Source: Weissella hellenica (GTDB lineage Bacteria > Bacillota > Bacilli > Lactobacillales > Lactobacillaceae). Taken from it: a stretch of DNA of 64,000 nucleotides. Positions 61,813-64,000 of the stretch are shown piece after piece (position 1 is the first letter of the stretch; each line of letters opens with the position of its first letter). Both the position numbers and the translations under genes were made by a program. Below the pieces are notes generated by a model. It was given only the letters and a program-made list of their open reading frames with translations, searched no databases and was not told the DNA's origin. The stretch lies in contig NZ_BJEG01000013.1 in assembly GCF_005405545.1 (NCBI RefSeq), forward strand, positions 1 through 64,000, given 5' to 3'.

Positions 61813-62784
61813 TCACTTTTTTTCTTGATTATCTAAACCAATTTTATCAGCTTCTTCACTGATATTCAATGCGTCAGTAATTTGAGCTTTTGCCACCACA
61901 CGTTCACGTTTAATTTGAGACTGTAAATCCTCATTCCAAAAGTTATTAGATACTTCAACCGTACTAACAATATTAATAAATGAAGCATGATCTATTGATT
62001 TAACCAAATTTTGCATTTCAGTCAATTCATAACGTGATAACACCATCATTAACGTTGTATTTGGTTCTTGCGTAAAAGCACCTCGCGATGGCATAACCGT
62101 AATACCACGTACTAAAGCTGCTTGTAACGCTTGAATCACTTCATCTGGATGTGTCGTAACGATAAAAGCTGTTAACTTTTGATGACGTGTATGGATAGCA
62201 TCTACTGCAGCTGACGTTGCGTAAATACCAATAATTGTGTACATGGCATTTTGCCAGCCAATGAAGGCGCCTGCTACCACCACAATAAAGACATTAATAA
62301 ACATGTTAATTGAACCAATCGACTTACCTGTTGTCTTTTGCACAATCATGGCGACAATATCCATACCACCAGTTGAAAAACCAACTTTAAAGGTTAACCC
62401 TATTGATATTCCTAGCAACAATCCCCCAAATAATCCCGCTAATATAGGTTCATGCGTTACTAATGTTGTTTTAGGCAAAACAATTTGCATAAATGAAGCC
62501 GCAAAATTGTTTAAAAAAGACAAAATCGTAAACTCTCGTCCAGCATATATCCAACCTGCAATTGCTAGAGGAATATTAGTTGCCATAATAATAGCACCGA
62601 CTTCAACATGTAAGCCAAATACGGAATCAAAAAATAAACTAATCAGTTGGGCCACACCGTTAAATCCACCCGAAAAAATATTATTAGGAACAAAAAAATT
62701 ATTCATTGAAATAGCTACTAAAACAGCTGCAATAATAAATACAACTGTTTTAATACTGTATTCCTTTACTCGTGCTAATCCCAC
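61813..62784 (-). CDS. YitT family membrane protein with DUF2179, GTG start
   Basis: This is a paralogue of the protein at 25935-26816. The 323 residues have five to six helices with the GFSTGGMDIVAMIVQKTTGK pattern and a C-terminal DUF2179 domain (ITVMPSRGAFTQEPN), then a charged tail. GTG at 62784 follows GGAGG by 8 nt. It heads a two-gene unit with the tautomerase. Function unknown. Confidence 0.9.
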   Translation of the reverse strand: MGLARVKEYSIKTVVFIIAAVLVAISMNNFFVPNNIFSGGFNGVAQLISLFFDSVFGLHVEVGAIIMATNIPLAIAGWIYAGREFTILSFLNNFAASFMQIVLPKTTLVTHEPILAGLFGGLLLGISIGLTFKVGFSTGGMDIVAMIVQKTTGKSIGSINMFINVFIVVVAGAFIGWQNAMYTIIGIYATSAAVDAIHTRHQKLTAFIVTTHPDEVIQALQAALVRGITVMPSRGAFTQEPNTTLMMVLSRYELTEMQNLVKSIDHASFINIVSTVEVSNNFWNEDLQSQIKRERVVAKAQITDALNISEEADKIGLDNQEKK

Positions 62785-62896
62785 AATTTATGCCTCCAAT
62801 CTTAAACCAAAATTATTTTACCATTATTACACAAACGACAGTATTATTCTATATGAATTGACAATTTCAATTGAATTTTTAAATTTATAAGATAAC

Positions 62897-62937
62897 AAAA
62901 GTCACATACAAACAATAACTATTGTCTGTACGTGACT
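62897..62937 (-). terminator. Terminator after the symporter gene
   Basis: A 17-bp stem with two G-U pairs (arms AGTCACGTACAG... and ...TATGTGACT) is followed on the minus strand by TTTTG. Confidence 0.88.
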
Positions 62938-62952
62938 GATATTCTAAAATTA

Positions 62953-64000
62953 TTATTTAATACTTTTTAAATATGCGATACGTTTAGTATCATCAAAGTC
63001 TTTCTCTGATTTAGCAATGACGATGGCTGCCGTTGAATTCCCCACAACATTGACAACTGTTCGACCCATATCTACTAAACGGTCAACGCCAGCGATGAAA
63101 GCTAATCCTTGTGCAGGAACACCGATTGTAGCAACTGTCGCTAACAAAACTACGAATGAGGCTCCTGGTACACCAGCCATTCCCTTAGAAGTAATCATCA
63201 ATACTACCAAAAGCGTTATTTGTTGTGCTAATGATAAGTGAATATTGTAAGCCTGTGCCATAAATAGAGCCGCAATTGCTTGATAAATTGCCGAACCATC
63301 CAAATTAAATGTGTATCCAGTTGGTACGACAAACGACACAACGCCCTGGTTTACACCAAATTTTTCCATTTTACTAACAATTCGAGGCAATGTTGCTTCA
63401 GAAGAAGCCGTTGTAAATGCCAAGATAATCTCTTCACGTAAAACTTTGAATAAATCAAAAATATTAATATGATAAAATTTCAACACAAGTCCTAAAACGA
63501 CCACGATAAAAATAATCATTGTCAAGTAGGCCACAAAAATAAAATAACCTAATGACGTTAATGAACCTAATCCCATTTGAGCAACAGTGGCACCAATTAA
63601 GGCACCAACACCAATTGGTGCTAAACTCATAACCCAATTAGTGACTTTAAACATTACTTCGGCAACAGCATCTAGCAGATCAATAATGACCTGCCCTTTT
63701 GGCCCAATGGCAGCTGTTCCTAAACCAAAGAACACTGAAAACAAAATAACTTGCAACATTTTATTCTCAGACAATGAAGAAAATATATTTGTTGGTACAA
63801 TGTCCATAACCGTTTCCCAAAGACTACCTGTACCAGCCGACTTAGCAGTTGAAAGATAACTACTAATATTAGTTGCCTGCAGATTATGAATATTAACATG
63901 CGCACCCGGTTCAAAAACGTTACCTGCAATCATACCCAAAACAATCGCAATCGTTGATAAAATTTCAAAATAAATCAGTGTTTTTAACCCGACTCGACCT
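62953..64000 (-). CDS. Dicarboxylate/amino acid:cation symporter, partial (GltP/DctA type)
   Basis: The frame stays open to the right edge (minus-strand reading GRVGLKTLIYFEILSTIAIV before GMIAGN), so the N-terminus is outside the window. The visible 349 residues include the family core: helices with SLAPIGVGALI, the serine-rich AFTTASSEATLP re-entrant loop, PTGYTFNLDGSAIY and the C-terminal MTSKGMAGVPG-like ITSKGMAGVPGASFV and DRLVDMGRTVVNVVGNS. It imports glutamate/aspartate or C4-dicarboxylates with protons or sodium; which one cannot be decided. Confidence 0.93.
   Translation of the reverse strand, partial: GRVGLKTLIYFEILSTIAIVLGMIAGNVFEPGAHVNIHNLQATNISSYLSTAKSAGTGSLWETVMDIVPTNIFSSLSENKMLQVILFSVFFGLGTAAIGPKGQVIIDLLDAVAEVMFKVTNWVMSLAPIGVGALIGATVAQMGLGSLTSLGYFIFVAYLTMIIFIVVVLGLVLKFYHINIFDLFKVLREEIILAFTTASSEATLPRIVSKMEKFGVNQGVVSFVVPTGYTFNLDGSAIYQAIAALFMAQAYNIHLSLAQQITLLVVLMITSKGMAGVPGASFVVLLATVATIGVPAQGLAFIAGVDRLVDMGRTVVNVVGNSTAAIVIAKSEKDFDDTKRIAYLKSIK

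Noticed and set aside
62237-62890. A 217-codon plus-strand frame opposite the second YitT gene
   Set aside because: Antisense to a well-supported gene, rich in Pro/Ile/Thr as expected for the complement of a membrane protein, and without a start signal.

Overview
The window is a low-GC, gene-dense chromosomal segment from a lactic acid bacterium. The gene set and order (divergent ccpA/pepQ, spx-mecA-coiA-pepF, era-recO, a glyQ/glyS pair and hisS-aspS each behind a T-box, and mevalonate-pathway HMG-CoA synthase) point to Lactobacillaceae. The Leuconostoc/Weissella branch is my best guess, made from overall protein resemblance only. Nearly all genes lie on the minus strand. I see no prophage, insertion sequence, CRISPR array or conjugative module.

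Layout. 1-260: the end of a tRNA-Gly transcript that runs toward an rRNA-type leader off the left edge. 0.26-12 kb: queA-ruvB-ruvA, a divergent MFS pump preceded by a structured RNA candidate, obg, uvrC, a 41-aa small protein and an ABC exporter pair. 12-25.8 kb: ftsK, trmL, a membrane permease, a lactonase, T-box-controlled glyQ-glyS, phoH-ybeY-dgkA-era-recO, and rpsU-yqeY. 26-34.3 kb: a YitT protein, T-box-controlled hisS-aspS, a cell-wall amidase, a deoxyribosyltransferase, mvaS and coaBC.

34.5-41.6 kb is the most eroded and accessory-like part. It holds three tRNA-Glu genes in an exact 100-bp tandem, a tRNA-Ser, a flavin reductase pseudogene with three stops and two frameshifts, a metal-responsive regulator/transporter pair, a MerR fragment without its DNA-binding domain, an aldo/keto reductase-cupin-carboxymuconolactone decarboxylase operon, a frameshifted MerR regulator, and a YhgE-like membrane protein with its TetR regulator.

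41.6-64 kb: an isoleucine 2-epimerase-like gene with an amino-acid permease, ccpA/pepQ, envelope proteins (YtxH-like, DUF948), pepF-coiA-mecA-spx, a PsiE/TelA pair, a HAD/small membrane protein/CPBP protease cluster, mscL, a deoxynucleoside kinase, a LysM-NlpC/P60 protein that lacks its catalytic residues, glpK, a tautomerase, a second YitT protein and the C-terminal part of a dicarboxylate/glutamate symporter cut by the right edge.

I did not find a clearly new multi-gene system. The strongest leads are the catalytically dead NlpC/P60 protein, the terminated structured RNA near 3.1-3.25 kb, the overlapping Asp/His specifier in the hisS-aspS T-box, and the decaying regulator loci at 35-39.5 kb. 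Start codons were chosen from ribosome binding sites; no alignment or folding program was run.
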